Counted from the first letter of the stretch, positions 15,481 to 25,408 are shown. The stretch: DNA of 64,000 nt from GCA-003244245 sp963712995 (GCA_963712995.1 CAVQKH010000002.1:1-64000); one strand, 5' to 3'. Notes: generated from the sequence alone by a model not told the origin. Program-made: numbers and translations.

Positions 15481-16959
15481 TCAGCCAGGGGTGTGGGTGC
15501 GGTATTCGGTTGGGTCGAACGCGCGGGTGGCGCGGCGGAAGCGCCAAGTGAACGTCGGCCACAGGGTGGTGTTGTGGCCGTGAGCGTCGAGATACCAGCT
15601 TGCGCAGCCGCCTGAGGTCCACACCGTGCCTGCCATCCGGCGCTGGACGGCCTGGTTGTAGGCCATCTGCGCCTCAGGCCGGACCTCCACCGCGGCGGCC
15701 CCGGAGCGCCTCAGGAAACGCAACGCGTCGAGGGTGTACGCCACCTGGGACTCGATCATGTAGATCAGCGAGGTGTGACCGAGCCCAGTGTTGGGACCGA
15801 CCAGTATGAACAGGTTGGGGAATCCGGCGATCGTCGTGCCGCGGTGCGCCTGCGGCCCGCCGGACCAGACCTCGGCGAGGGTTCGGCCGTTCCGGCCACG
15901 GATCCGGGTGGCCATCGGCATATCGGTGACGTGGAAGCCGGTTCCGAAGATGATCGCATCCACGCCGCAGCGGGTGCCGTCGGTGGCCTGAGCCCAATCC
16001 GCACCGACCTGCGCGATCGCCGAGGTGAGGACCTGCACGTTGGGTCTGGTCAGGGCCGGAAGGTAGTCGTTGGAGATCAGGATGCGCTTGCAACCGATGG
16101 TGTAGTCGGGGGTCAGCCTGGCCCGCAGCGCAGGGTCGGAAACCTGACGACGCAGATGTGCGCGGGCGATCACCTCGGCGAGTTTGAGCAGCCGCGGGTT
16201 CACCGCGAAGCCGGGCACCAGGGATTCCCGGCCGCAGTAGATGCCTGCCCGTACCAGCCGCTGCAGAGCCGGCACAGCCCGGTACAGCTGCTGCTCGAGG
16301 CCGCCGATGTGCCGTTCGCCGCGTGGCATGATCCAGGCCGGAGTGCGCTGGAACAGCGTGAGCGAGGCGACCTCGGGCTGGATCCGCGGGATGAACTGGA
16401 TGACCGAGGCACCGGTGCCGACCACCGCCACCCGCCGGTCGCGAAGGTCGTAGTCGAGCGCCCAGCGCGCGGAGTGAAACACCGCCCCCCGGAATGAGGC
16501 CAATCCAGGAATATCCGGAATATTCGGTTCTGACAGCGCACCCGTCCCGGTGATCAATACGTCACTGGTCAACTCGCCGCGGTTGGTGCGAACCCGCCAG
16601 CGGCGCCGGGGGTGCTCCCACCCGGCGCCGAGGACATCGTGGCGGAAACGGATGTACGGGCGCACGCCGTAGCGGTCGGTGCAGCGCCGCAGGTAGTCCC
16701 AGATCTCCTGTTGGTCGGAGAAGCTGCGGCTCCAGGATGGGTTGAGTTCGAAGGAGAACGAGTACAGCTGAGAGGGCACGTCGCAGGCACAGCCCGGATA
16801 ACGGTTGTCTCGCCAGGTGCCGCCCACCTCAGCGGCTCGCTCCAGTACCACGAAATCGGTCATTTCGCGCTGCAGAAGTCGAATCGCCATTCCGAGTCCG
16901 GCGAAGCCGGTGCCGACGATGATGACGTGGTGGTGGGTTTTCGTGCTCGCGCCGATCAC
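15481..16959 (-). CDS. Flavin-containing Baeyer-Villiger-type monooxygenase
   Basis: A 492-aa protein from the GTG at 16959, preceded by GAGAGGGG; a longer in-frame extension has no family similarity. The N-terminal FAD motif VGTGFAGLG is near residue 14. The Baeyer-Villiger fingerprint FxGxxxHxxxW is present as FRGAVFHSARW. The NADPH Rossmann motif VVGTGASVIQF and the later GTGFHVTDMP are typical. It inserts oxygen into ketones using NADPH and O2; substrate unknown. It is followed on the same strand by the thpR remnant and then the peptide array, but there is no evidence of functional linkage. Confidence 0.88.
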   Translation of the reverse strand: MIGASTKTHHHVIIVGTGFAGLGMAIRLLQREMTDFVVLERAAEVGGTWRDNRYPGCACDVPSQLYSFSFELNPSWSRSFSDQQEIWDYLRRCTDRYGVRPYIRFRHDVLGAGWEHPRRRWRVRTNRGELTSDVLITGTGALSEPNIPDIPGLASFRGAVFHSARWALDYDLRDRRVAVVGTGASVIQFIPRIQPEVASLTLFQRTPAWIMPRGERHIGGLEQQLYRAVPALQRLVRAGIYCGRESLVPGFAVNPRLLKLAEVIARAHLRRQVSDPALRARLTPDYTIGCKRILISNDYLPALTRPNVQVLTSAIAQVGADWAQATDGTRCGVDAIIFGTGFHVTDMPMATRIRGRNGRTLAEVWSGGPQAHRGTTIAGFPNLFILVGPNTGLGHTSLIYMIESQVAYTLDALRFLRRSGAAAVEVRPEAQMAYNQAVQRRMAGTVWTSGGCASWYLDAHGHNTTLWPTFTWRFRRATRAFDPTEYRTHTPG

Positions 16960-17230
16960 GACGGTCCCCTCTCGGACGTATGTTACCGCCGAGTAGGTTG
17001 AGGTGTCCAGGGGTTGGACCGGGCGGCCTGCGCCGTCCGGCGACCGGCTTACCGCTGGTCGCCGCTGTTGCGCTAGTGACGGGCCGAACTCTGCCGACCA
17101 GTCAGCGCGGCGGACGCGCCGCCGAACGCGGCACCGGTCGCGCCTCCGCCGCCAAAGGGCAACCTCCTGGTAGTCCTTATTTCTGCGCGTAATAGACGCC
17201 ATCCGCAAGAAACGATGGGAGACCGTCCCC

Positions 17231-17848
17231 GTGGCACCCGAATCGCTGGTCGAGGCCCGTGACACCGTGCTCGGTTCCCAGATCTGGGCCACCGACCAGG
17301 CTGAAATCCTGTCCCCGCCTGATCATCTGGCCCGCGCCGCGGCCTGCGCATTGGGCTGGGACGGGGTGGTACTACCCCCGATGGTACTGCTCGGTCGCCG
17401 CGTGGTGGCCGTCGCCAAGCTCATCGCGGATGTGCACAAGCGCCGGGTCCGCTCGGGATGGAGTCCGGTGACCGATCGGGTGTCGGTGTCCACCTGGGAC
17501 TGGCCGGAAATGCGTCATCTCGTGCCGGCTCCCGCGGTGGAGTTGCGCGGCATCATCGCGCCGGCCCGGCACTGGCGGACCGGGCTGACCGGCGCCGCGC
17601 CGTTCGCCGGGTTGTGTCCGACCGCGCTGCTGCTGCCCGCGCACATCGCGCGCAACGTCGAGTGCCTGACCCATGCCGAGTACTACGGTCCCACCGTGCT
17701 GGCCGCAGCGAGCCAGTACGACGTCGACCCCGAGGCCGTGGACGTGGTGCATCTAGGTCGCTCTCACGCGGTCGCGACCACACCGCCGACCGCGACCAGC
17801 CGGTGGATCTACGAGATGGTCTACGACAACCTGCTGACCCTGCGTTAG
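17231..17848 (+). CDS. Hypothetical protein
   Basis: A 205-aa soluble protein with conserved-looking blocks WDGVVLPPMVLLGRRVVAVA, TWDWPEMRHLVPAPAVELR, and CPTALLLPAHIARNVECL. No catalytic motif is recognised. It stands between the divergent monooxygenase and the tRNA-Leu. Composition and codon bias support a real gene; function is unknown. Confidence 0.6.
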   Translation: MAPESLVEARDTVLGSQIWATDQAEILSPPDHLARAAACALGWDGVVLPPMVLLGRRVVAVAKLIADVHKRRVRSGWSPVTDRVSVSTWDWPEMRHLVPAPAVELRGIIAPARHWRTGLTGAAPFAGLCPTALLLPAHIARNVECLTHAEYYGPTVLAAASQYDVDPEAVDVVHLGRSHAVATTPPTATSRWIYEMVYDNLLTLR

Positions 17849-17876
17849 ATCTCGAAGATCCGCTACCTCGACTGGA

Positions 17877-17962
17877 TGGTGGGCGAGGGGGGAGTTGAAC
17901 CCCCACGTCCTTACGGACACACGGACCTGAACCGTGCGCGTCTGCCATTCCGCCACTCGCCC
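17877..17962 (-). tRNA. tRNA-Leu (anticodon CAG)
   Basis: On the minus strand there is a 7-bp acceptor stem GGGCGAG/CTCGCCC, D-arm region TGGCGGAATGGCAGACGC, and anticodon stem ACGG/CCGT around loop TTCAGGT (anticodon CAG). It has a long variable arm and T-loop GGTTCAACTCC. Discriminator A plus CCA are encoded. The long variable arm is as expected of a class II tRNA. In many actinobacteria a tRNA-Leu lies beside fhaA. Confidence 0.95.
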
Positions 17963-18074
17963 AAGTGACGGCGGAAGCCTAGCATGCACTCCTCGGGCGT
18001 CTGACGCAGCGGACTCGGACTGTCGGCCTTCCCGGATACGATCGCCGGACAGCCCGCCGCGAGAGGAGGCCGTC

Positions 18075-18977
18075 GTGGGTAAGGCGCAGAGGTTCGAGCG
18101 TCGGTTGCAGGGTATGGTCGGCGACGCCTTTGCCAGGGTCTTCGGCGGTAGCGTGGTGCCGCAGGAGGTGGCGCAGGCGCTTCAGCGCGAGGCAGACGAC
18201 AACGCACGTCCGCTCGCGGGGGGGCGGGTGCTCGCACCCAACCGCTATACCGTGACACTCGGTGCGGCCGACCACGACCGGCTGGCCGACGATGAGCAGC
18301 GAGTGGTCCAGATGCTTTCCGAGCGCATCCGGACTCATCTCGCGGAGCAAGGCTGGGATGTCTACGGAGATGTTGTGGTGGCTCTGAAGCTGTCTGGGAC
18401 GTTGCACACCGGGCAGTTCCGCACCAGCTCGTCTGTCGACCCCGACACACCGCAACCGCGCAGCGCAGGAGGTCGATCCATGAGCCAGCAACCGGGCGAG
18501 TACGCCGGCGAGGCCCAGCGCGGCCAGTATCGTCACGACGGTGGATCCGCGGTTGCCCCGGACTACGGCCAGTCGGCCGGCTACGGTGTCGGGGACTCCC
18601 GGTACGGTCAAGGCGCTGCGCAGAACTTCGGCAATTACGGCTATGACCAAAGCGGCAGTCACCGACCGGGCTACGGTGCTTACCGCCAGCTGTCGGCCTC
18701 GCTGCACCTGGATGACGGATCCGATCGCCACTACGAGCTGACCCAGGGCACCGTCGTGGTGGGCCGGGGCCAGGAGGCCCAGTTCCGGCTGCCCGACACT
18801 GGCGTGTCCCGGCGGCACCTGGAGATCACCTGGGATGGCCAGCAGGCGCTGCTCGCCGACCTCGGGTCCACCAACGGGACGACGGTCAACGGCACTCCGG
18901 TGCAGACCTGGCAGCTGGTCGACGGTGACGTGGTCCGGGTCGGGCAGTCCCGGCTGGTCTTCCGGACTCAGGGGTGA
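18075..18977 (+). CDS. fhaA: FHA-domain protein FhaA
   Basis: A 300-aa protein from the GTG at 18075, with AGAGGAGG 5-6 nt upstream. The N-terminal about 120 residues are a DUF3662 domain (GKAQRFERRLQGMVGDAF, then NRYTVTL). A Gly/Tyr/Gln-rich linker follows, then a C-terminal FHA domain (VVVGRGQEAQFRLPDTGVS, RRHLEI, LGSTNGTTVN). In mycobacteria FhaA binds phosphothreonine on MviN and links PknA/PknB to peptidoglycan synthesis. It is the first gene of the operon running to pknB. Confidence 0.93.
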   Translation: MGKAQRFERRLQGMVGDAFARVFGGSVVPQEVAQALQREADDNARPLAGGRVLAPNRYTVTLGAADHDRLADDEQRVVQMLSERIRTHLAEQGWDVYGDVVVALKLSGTLHTGQFRTSSSVDPDTPQPRSAGGRSMSQQPGEYAGEAQRGQYRHDGGSAVAPDYGQSAGYGVGDSRYGQGAAQNFGNYGYDQSGSHRPGYGAYRQLSASLHLDDGSDRHYELTQGTVVVGRGQEAQFRLPDTGVSRRHLEITWDGQQALLADLGSTNGTTVNGTPVQTWQLVDGDVVRVGQSRLVFRTQG

Positions 18978-19061
18978 GCTGCGGAAATTGATGGGTCGAC
19001 GGGCACCTGGCCGCTATGCATAACATTGACCACCACGCGACCTAGCAGAGACGAACCGAGC

Positions 19062-19517
19062 GTGCCGGACCTGGTGTTGCAACTGACCAGAGCAGGTTTC
19101 CTGCTCCTGCTCTGGTTGTTCGTCGTTGCCGCGCTACGCATCGTGCGGTCCGATCTGTTCGCGGCGTCCGGTTTGCGGGCCAGTCTCCCGATGTCGCGCC
19201 GCGTTGCTCGCGCCGAGCACAACCGGACTCCCCGCCAGCTGGTCGTCACCGCAGGCGGGCTGGCCGGCACCCGTATCTCACTGGACGGCAGGCCCATCCT
19301 GATCGGTCGGGCCGATGACTCCACCCTCGTGCTCGACGACGATTACGCCTCCACCCGGCACGCTCGTCTGGGCTTCCAGGGTGGGGACTGGTTCTTGGAG
19401 GATCTGGGCTCCACCAATGGCACCTACCTGGACCGAGCTAAGGTCACTGGACCCACCCGGGTTCCTCCGGGAACCCCAATCCGCATCGGCAAGACGGTGA
19501 TCGAGCTGCGCTCATGA
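19062..19517 (+). CDS. fhaB: FHA-domain membrane protein FhaB (FipA)
   Basis: A 151-aa protein, with the GTG at 19062 chosen because family members begin just before LVLQLTRAGF; the TTG 36 nt earlier is a weaker option. It has one N-terminal membrane segment (FLLLLWLFVVAALRIV) and a C-terminal FHA domain (ILIGRADDSTLVLDD, TRHARL, LGSTNGTYLD). It recruits phosphorylated partners at the division or elongation site. Its end overlaps the pstP start by 4 nt. Confidence 0.92.
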   Translation: MPDLVLQLTRAGFLLLLWLFVVAALRIVRSDLFAASGLRASLPMSRRVARAEHNRTPRQLVVTAGGLAGTRISLDGRPILIGRADDSTLVLDDDYASTRHARLGFQGGDWFLEDLGSTNGTYLDRAKVTGPTRVPPGTPIRIGKTVIELRS

Positions 19518-20933
19518 CTCTGGTCCTCCGCTACGCGGCCAAGAGTGACCGCGGCCTGGTCCGGCACAACAACGAGGACTCGGTCTACGCGGGTCCGCGC
19601 CTGTTGGCGCTGGCCGACGGGATGGGCGGGCACGCGGCCGGCGAGGTGGCGTCCAAAGCCGTCATCGCGGCATTCGCCCCGTTGGATGATGACGAGCCGG
19701 GCAACGACCTGCTCGATCAGCTGCACGAGGCCACCCTGGCCGGCAACGCCGCGATCAGCGAGCTGGTCCGCGAGGACCCGCAGCGTGAGGGCATGGGTAC
19801 CACGCTCACCGCTGTCCTGTTCGGCGGAAACAAGATCGGCCTGGCGCACGTCGGTGACTCCCGCGCCTACCTACTGCGTGAGGGCGTATTCAGCCAGATC
19901 ACCCACGACGACACCTTCGTCCAGTCGTTGATCGACGAAGGTCGCATCTCCGCGCACGAGGCCAGCCACCATCCGCAGCGCTCGCTGCTGCTCAAGGCGC
20001 TCACCGGGGACGAGGTGGAACCCTCACTCACCGTCCGGGAGGCCCGCGCCGGTGACCGCTACCTGCTGTGCTCCGACGGGCTCTCCGACGTGGTCAGCTC
20101 GGAGAACCTCGCCGAGGGGCTGACCATGCCCGACCCGCAGTCCTGCGCCGAGCGTCTCATCGAGTTGGCGCTCAAGGGTGGCGGGCCGGACAACATCACC
20201 TGCATCGTGGCCGACGTGGTGGACGTCGAGTACGGCGAGGATGCGCCCATCATCGCCGGGGCGGCCGGTGACGGCGTCGAGCAACCCCAGCCCGACTCGG
20301 CGGCCTCCCGCGCGGCGACCACCACGCTGCCCCGTCCGATTCCGGTAGAGCCCCAGCGCATCGAGCCCGCGCCGCCCGATCCGCAGCTGTTCCGGCGCAA
20401 GCGCAAGCGCACGCTGATCGGTCTGGGAGTGCTCGCCACGCTGGTCGCCGGGGTGTTCGCGATCGGGTCGATCCTGGTGCTCGGCCAGTACTACGTGGGG
20501 GCCTCCGGGAATGGTGAGGTAGCCGTCTTCCAGGGTGTTCGGGGTGAGTTCCTCGGCCTGCCGCTGCACTCCTGGGCGGAAGGCAGCTGCCGGGAAGCCA
20601 CCCGCGGCTGCGAGACCGTCCACCTGCGCGACCTGCAACCCTATGCTCGGACCAACGTGAGCCGTGGCATGATCAGTAACGCTGGCCTGGACGGCGCACG
20701 CGAGATCATCGGTCGGTTGCGCACCAACGACCTACTGCCCCTGTGTCCTCAGACGGAACAGTGGGGGCCCCCAGAGCAGCGGGGGTCCCCAGAACAGCAC
20801 GGGCACCCCCCCCGTCGAGGTGCCGTCTCCCTTCGTCACCGACACGAGCATTCCCGCCATACCGACGCCCACCGGTACTCCACTGCCGGAGAAGCCCTCG
20901 GAACCCGGAGTGGACTGCCGGACGGTGAACTGA
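19514..20933 (+). CDS. pstP: PP2C Ser/Thr phosphatase PstP, with a +1 frameshift near its C-terminus
   Basis: An N-terminal PP2C domain (residues about 1-235) carries RHNNEDS, LADGMGGHAAGE, GDSRAYL and GGGPDNIT, the metal-binding motifs. Next come a linker, one membrane segment (LIGLGVLATLVAGVFAIG) and an extracytoplasmic domain. It dephosphorylates PknA/PknB targets. In the given sequence the frame runs on into rodA. The normal family ending (PGVDCRTVN, then TGA at 20931-20933) is in another frame, and 1420 nt is 3n+1. Removing one C from the C8 run at 20806-20813 restores it, so the frameshift is either a sequencing error or a variable homopolymer. Confidence 0.9.
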
Positions 20934-22369
20934 TGGTCACCTCTATCCCCACCCAGGACGCGGGCGCGCAGCCCGTGTCCGCACCCCCGACCAAGCGGGG
21001 CCTGGAGCTGGTCATGCTGGCGTTCGCCACCATCGTGGTGACCACGGCGCTGGTGCTGGTCGAGCTCAATCAGCCGCAGGGGCTCACCCAGGCGGTGCTC
21101 TACGACGGGGCCGCCTACCTCGCGTTGTTCAGTGCGGCTCATATCGCGGTGCGGTGGCTGGCGCCCTACGCCGATCCGTTGATCCTGCCCTGCGTGGCGT
21201 TGCTCAACGGGCTGGGGCTGGTGTTCATTCACCGGCTCGACCTGGCCGAACAGGCAACGGCCGACTTGCGCGGCCCGGTTCCGGTGGGCAACCTGCCCCA
21301 CCAGATCGCCTGGACCGCGCTGGGTCTCGGTTTGTTCGTCGCTGTGCTGGCGGTCGTCAGGGACCACCGCATGCTGGCCCGTTACGGCTACACCTGCGGG
21401 CTGGTCGGGCTCGCGGCGCTGGCCCTGCCCGGGCTGCTCCCCGCCGCGATCTCCGAGGTCAACGGCTCGAAGATCTGGCTGCGGCTCGGTGGATTCACCA
21501 TCCAGCCCGGTGAGTTCGCCAAGATTCTGCTCATGATCTTCTTCGCGGCGTTCCTGGTGACCAAACGGGACCTGTTCACCACAGCCGGTCGAAAAGTGCT
21601 GGGCATGGAGTTGCCCAGGGGTCGGGATCTCGCGCCGCTGCTGGTGGCCTGGGGGCTCTCGCTGGGTGTGCTGGTCCTGGAGAAGGATCTGGGTACCTCG
21701 CTGCTGTTCTTCGGTATGGTGCTGGTGCTCATCTACGTCGCCACCGAACGGGTCGCCTGGCTGGTGATCGGACTGGTCTTCTTCCTGGGTGGCGCAGTCG
21801 TCTCGGATCTGCTCTTCCGGCACGTGCAGCGCCGGGTGACGGCCTGGATCAACCCGTTCTCCGATTACGACGGAGCCGGGTACCAGATGGCGCAGTCGCT
21901 ATTCGGGTTGGGCACGGGAGGGGTTTTCGGGACCGGGTTGGGTGCCGGACGCCCCGACCTGGTGCCCGAGGCGCACACCGACTTCATCACCGCCGCGATC
22001 GGTGAGGAGCTGGGCTTCGTCGGGCTGGCGGCGGTGCTGTTCATCTATCTGCTGGTCGTGATGCGGGGCATGCGCGCCGGGCTCACCGTCCGGGATACCT
22101 TCGGCAAGCTGCTCGCCGCCGGGCTGGCTTTCGCAATCGGTCTGGAGGTGTTCATCGTGGTCGGTGGGGTGACCAAGCTCATCCCGCTGACCGGTCTCAC
22201 CGCACCGTTCCTGGCCTACGGTGGCTCTTCGCTGCTTGCCAACTACATTCTGGTGGCCCTGTTGCTACGGATCTCCCATGCCGCGCGGGTACCGGCCGCG
22301 TCCTCGGCCCCCCGCCAGCCGGTGCCGCCGCTGGCCGAGGCGCACACCGAGATGGTGCAACGCCCGTGA
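20933..22369 (+). CDS. rodA: SEDS peptidoglycan glycosyltransferase RodA/FtsW
   Basis: A 478-aa protein with about 10-12 membrane segments. It carries the SEDS signature blocks NGSKIWLRLGGFTIQPGEFAK, LEKDLGTSLLFFG, GAGYQMAQSLFGLG and PFLAYGGSSLLAN. It polymerises lipid II with its partner transpeptidase PbpA, the next gene. The ATG overlaps the reconstructed pstP stop (TGATG), the usual coupling. As sequenced it is fused in frame to the PP2C domain through the shifted region. Confidence 0.92.
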   Translation: MVTSIPTQDAGAQPVSAPPTKRGLELVMLAFATIVVTTALVLVELNQPQGLTQAVLYDGAAYLALFSAAHIAVRWLAPYADPLILPCVALLNGLGLVFIHRLDLAEQATADLRGPVPVGNLPHQIAWTALGLGLFVAVLAVVRDHRMLARYGYTCGLVGLAALALPGLLPAAISEVNGSKIWLRLGGFTIQPGEFAKILLMIFFAAFLVTKRDLFTTAGRKVLGMELPRGRDLAPLLVAWGLSLGVLVLEKDLGTSLLFFGMVLVLIYVATERVAWLVIGLVFFLGGAVVSDLLFRHVQRRVTAWINPFSDYDGAGYQMAQSLFGLGTGGVFGTGLGAGRPDLVPEAHTDFITAAIGEELGFVGLAAVLFIYLLVVMRGMRAGLTVRDTFGKLLAAGLAFAIGLEVFIVVGGVTKLIPLTGLTAPFLAYGGSSLLANYILVALLLRISHAARVPAASSAPRQPVPPLAEAHTEMVQRP

Positions 22370-23841
22370 ACACACCACTGCGCCGGGTCGCGATGGCCGT
22401 CATCGCCATGATTGTTCTGTTGCTCCTCAACGCCACCTATATCCAGGTGGTCAGTGCTGAGGACTATCGCACCGATCCGCGAAACCGGCGGGTGCTGCTC
22501 GATGAGTACAGCCGCCAGCGCGGCCAGATCATCGCCGGTGGGTTGCCGGTGGCCGGCTCCACGGAGACCGGTGGGCAGCTGCGTTTCCTGCGCACCTACC
22601 TCAACGGCCCGCTCTACGCGCCGGTGACCGGGTACTACTCGTTGCGCTACGGTGCCGGCGGCACGGAGAACGCCATGGACTCCGTGCTCAACGGTTCCGA
22701 CGGCCGGTTGTTCGTGCGGCGGATCTCTGATCTGATCACCGGGCGGGCACCCAGTGGGGGCAGTGTCGAGCTCACCATCAACCCGGCCGTCCAGCGGGCC
22801 GCCTACGACGCGCTGACCCGCCGGGGCTTCACCGGCGCGGTGGTGGCGATCAAACCGAGCACCGGTGAGATCCTGGCGATGGTCTCCACCCCCTCCTACG
22901 ACCCGAACCGGCTCTCCGCACACGGCGGTGCTGAGCAGGAGGTCGCCTGGAATGAGGCCACCTCGCCGCAGCGGGGCTCCCCGCTGACCAACCGCGCGGT
23001 CGCCGTGACCTACCCGCCGGGATCGACCTTCAAGTTGGTGGTCACCGCGGCTGCGCTGGAGTCCGGAAGGGCCACCCCGGATACCCCGCTCACGGCGGCG
23101 TCCTCAGTGCAGCTGCAGGGCACGACGACCTTGCTGCGCAACTTCGCCGACCAGCCCTGCGGTGGCGGCCCCACCGCCACGCTGGCCCAGGCGCTGGTCC
23201 GCTCCTGCAACACCGCCTTCGCCCAGCTTGCCGCCACGGTCGGGGAGAACCAACTACGCAAGCAGGCCCAGGCGCTCGGTATCGGGCAGCAGGATCTCAC
23301 GATCCCGTTCCCGGTGGCGCCCTCGACGGTGGGTGTCATCCCCGACATCGCCGCCTTGCAACAGTCAGGCATCGGGCAGCGCGACGTGGCGCTCACCCCG
23401 TTGCAGAACGCGATGATCGCGGCCACCATCGCCAACGGCGGTGTTCGGATGAAACCTCAGCTGATGCGCAGCCTGCTGGCCCCGGACCTCTCCGCGCTGG
23501 AACGCTTCGCACCGGAGCGGGTCGATACCGCGATGTCGCGCTTCACCGCCTCCCAGATCCGTGCCATGATGGTCGCCGCCGAGAACAGCTACCGCAACGA
23601 CGGCAAGATCAACGGGGTCAGTATCGCCGCGAAGACCGGCACCGCCGAGCATGGCGCCGATCCCAAGAACACCCCGCCGCACGGCTGGTACGTCGCGTTC
23701 GCCCCCGCCGACAACCCGCAGGTCGCGATCGCCGTGGTGGTGGAGGACGGCGGTGACCGCAACCTGGAGGCCACCGGAGGCTCCGTGGCCGCCCCCATCG
23801 GCCGGGCCGTCATCGGTGCGGCCCTCCAAGGAGCCCGCTGA
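22366..23841 (+). CDS. pbpA: Class B penicillin-binding protein PbpA
   Basis: A 491-aa protein from a GTG overlapping the rodA stop. It has one N-terminal membrane anchor (AVIAMIVLLLLNATYIQVV), a dimerisation domain and a transpeptidase domain. The catalytic motifs are YPPGSTFK (SxxK), VRSCN (SxN) and AAKTGTAE (KTG). It crosslinks peptidoglycan outside the membrane and works with RodA. Confidence 0.95.
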   Translation: MNTPLRRVAMAVIAMIVLLLLNATYIQVVSAEDYRTDPRNRRVLLDEYSRQRGQIIAGGLPVAGSTETGGQLRFLRTYLNGPLYAPVTGYYSLRYGAGGTENAMDSVLNGSDGRLFVRRISDLITGRAPSGGSVELTINPAVQRAAYDALTRRGFTGAVVAIKPSTGEILAMVSTPSYDPNRLSAHGGAEQEVAWNEATSPQRGSPLTNRAVAVTYPPGSTFKLVVTAAALESGRATPDTPLTAASSVQLQGTTTLLRNFADQPCGGGPTATLAQALVRSCNTAFAQLAATVGENQLRKQAQALGIGQQDLTIPFPVAPSTVGVIPDIAALQQSGIGQRDVALTPLQNAMIAATIANGGVRMKPQLMRSLLAPDLSALERFAPERVDTAMSRFTASQIRAMMVAAENSYRNDGKINGVSIAAKTGTAEHGADPKNTPPHGWYVAFAPADNPQVAIAVVVEDGGDRNLEATGGSVAAPIGRAVIGAALQGAR

Positions 23842-23843
23842 TT

Positions 23844-25292
23844 ATGGGGTTGAGCGCGGGGCAGGTGTTGGCGGGGCGCTACCGGCTGGGTCGGCGCATC
23901 GCCATCGGCGGGATGGGTGAGGTGTGGCAGGCCGACGACACCCGGCTGGGCCGTCAGGTGGCCGTCAAGGTGCTCAAGCCGGAGCTCTCCGGCGACGCCG
24001 AGTTCCGGCGCCGGTTCCACGCCGAGGCCCGGATGACCGCATCGTTGAACCATCCCGGAATCGCTGCGGTGCACGACTACGGCGAAGCGGCGAGCGATCC
24101 GGACCCGTCCCATCCCGGCGCCTACGTGGTGGCCTACCTGGTGATGGAGCTCATCGCCGGGGATCCGCTGGCCACCATCCTGCAGCGGCATCCGCGGCTG
24201 GCCACGGACCGCACACTGGACATCCTGGAGCAGGCCGGCCATGCGCTGCAGGCGGCGCACGAACGCGGTCTGGTGCACCGTGACATCAAGCCTGCCAACA
24301 TGCTGATCACCCCCGACGGGACGGTGAAACTCACCGATTTCGGTATTGCCAGAGCCGTCGATGCAGCTCCGATGACCTGCAACGGGATGGTCATGGGCAC
24401 CGCGCACTACATCGCCCCGGAGCAGGCCGCCGGCAACGAGGCCGGTCCGGCCTGTGACGTCTATGCACTGGCGGTGGTGGGCTACGAGTGCCTGGCCGGG
24501 CAGCGCCCGTTCTCGGCGGACAACGCGGTCAGCGTCGCCATGATGCACGTCCGCGACCAACCCCCGCCGCTGCCGGCGGATGTGCCCCGAGAGGCGCGGG
24601 CGTTGATCGAGGCCGCCCTGGTCAAGGACCCACGCCGGCGCTACCGCACGGGCGGTGAGTTCGCCGCTGCCGTGGCCGCGGTCCGCGGCGGGCCGGGGCC
24701 GATGACGCCCGGCAATGCTCCGGCGCCCACCGGTCCGGCGCACACCAGTCCGGCGCCCACCGCACGGCTGCCCCAAGCCCAGGTCTCGGCGACCCCCGCG
24801 TGGTCAACTCAGGCGGCCTCGCCCCACCCTGGAGGGCGCAGGGCGGGGCGAATGGCCCTCGCCCTACTCGGCGCGTTTACCCTGGTGCTCGGCGGCTACC
24901 TGGCTCGCGACGTCCTGCGCTCGCCAGGCACGTCTTCTGGAGTGGTCTCCGGGACGGTTGGCTCTGAGTCCGTCAGCGCACCTGAGCCGGCTGCGACACC
25001 GCCGCTTTTCCAGCCGGATCCCGGTCAGAAGCAACCTGATCAGGATCCGGATATCCGGGACGAGACGCCTCCGGAGGTGCTCATCATTCCGACCGATTAC
25101 TGGGGTCACCGAGGCAGCGACGCTGTCGTCGCCGCGAAGGTCCGTGGCCTGATACCGCGGGTGGTCGACGACGAGGGCGAACTGGTCGATCCGGATCTGC
25201 GCTCCCAGTGCCGCATCATCGGGGTAAACCCGCTGACCGGCTACGTTGCGCGCGGATCGACCCTCGAGCTGACCTGCCGGAGGGGAAAGTGA
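23844..25292 (+). CDS. pknA: Ser/Thr protein kinase PknA
   Basis: A 482-aa protein. Kinase domain about residues 10-270 with IAIGGMGEVWQA, VAVKVL, LVHRDIKPANML, LTDFGIARA and the activation segment to APEQAAG. A Pro-rich juxtamembrane linker and one membrane segment (MALALLGAFTLVLGGYLA) follow. The external tail of about 120 residues ends in a single PASTA-like unit (GSDAVVAAKVRGLIPRVV, then two Cys). Mycobacterium tuberculosis PknA lacks a PASTA domain, so this tail is notable. It phosphorylates division and cell-wall proteins. Confidence 0.93.
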   Translation: MGLSAGQVLAGRYRLGRRIAIGGMGEVWQADDTRLGRQVAVKVLKPELSGDAEFRRRFHAEARMTASLNHPGIAAVHDYGEAASDPDPSHPGAYVVAYLVMELIAGDPLATILQRHPRLATDRTLDILEQAGHALQAAHERGLVHRDIKPANMLITPDGTVKLTDFGIARAVDAAPMTCNGMVMGTAHYIAPEQAAGNEAGPACDVYALAVVGYECLAGQRPFSADNAVSVAMMHVRDQPPPLPADVPREARALIEAALVKDPRRRYRTGGEFAAAVAAVRGGPGPMTPGNAPAPTGPAHTSPAPTARLPQAQVSATPAWSTQAASPHPGGRRAGRMALALLGAFTLVLGGYLARDVLRSPGTSSGVVSGTVGSESVSAPEPAATPPLFQPDPGQKQPDQDPDIRDETPPEVLIIPTDYWGHRGSDAVVAAKVRGLIPRVVDDEGELVDPDLRSQCRIIGVNPLTGYVARGSTLELTCRRGK

Positions 25293-25408
25293 GCGGTCGA
25301 CACCTATCGGGGGAGGGTCGGAAAGGGGGCATGATGGGGCCCGGACCGGGCCCGGACACCGAGACGGCCACGGCGCGGGTCACGAACGAGGAGCTGGACG
25401 GCGCAGCA

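Noticed and set aside
20732..21823. 363-aa minus-strand ORF inside rodA
   Set aside because: Antisense shadow of a high-GC membrane gene; Gln/His/Arg-rich, no motif.
19514..22369. Genuine designed PP2C-SEDS fusion enzyme
   Set aside because: The normal PstP C-terminus and rodA start are both intact in the other frame, so a one-base shift explains the fusion better.
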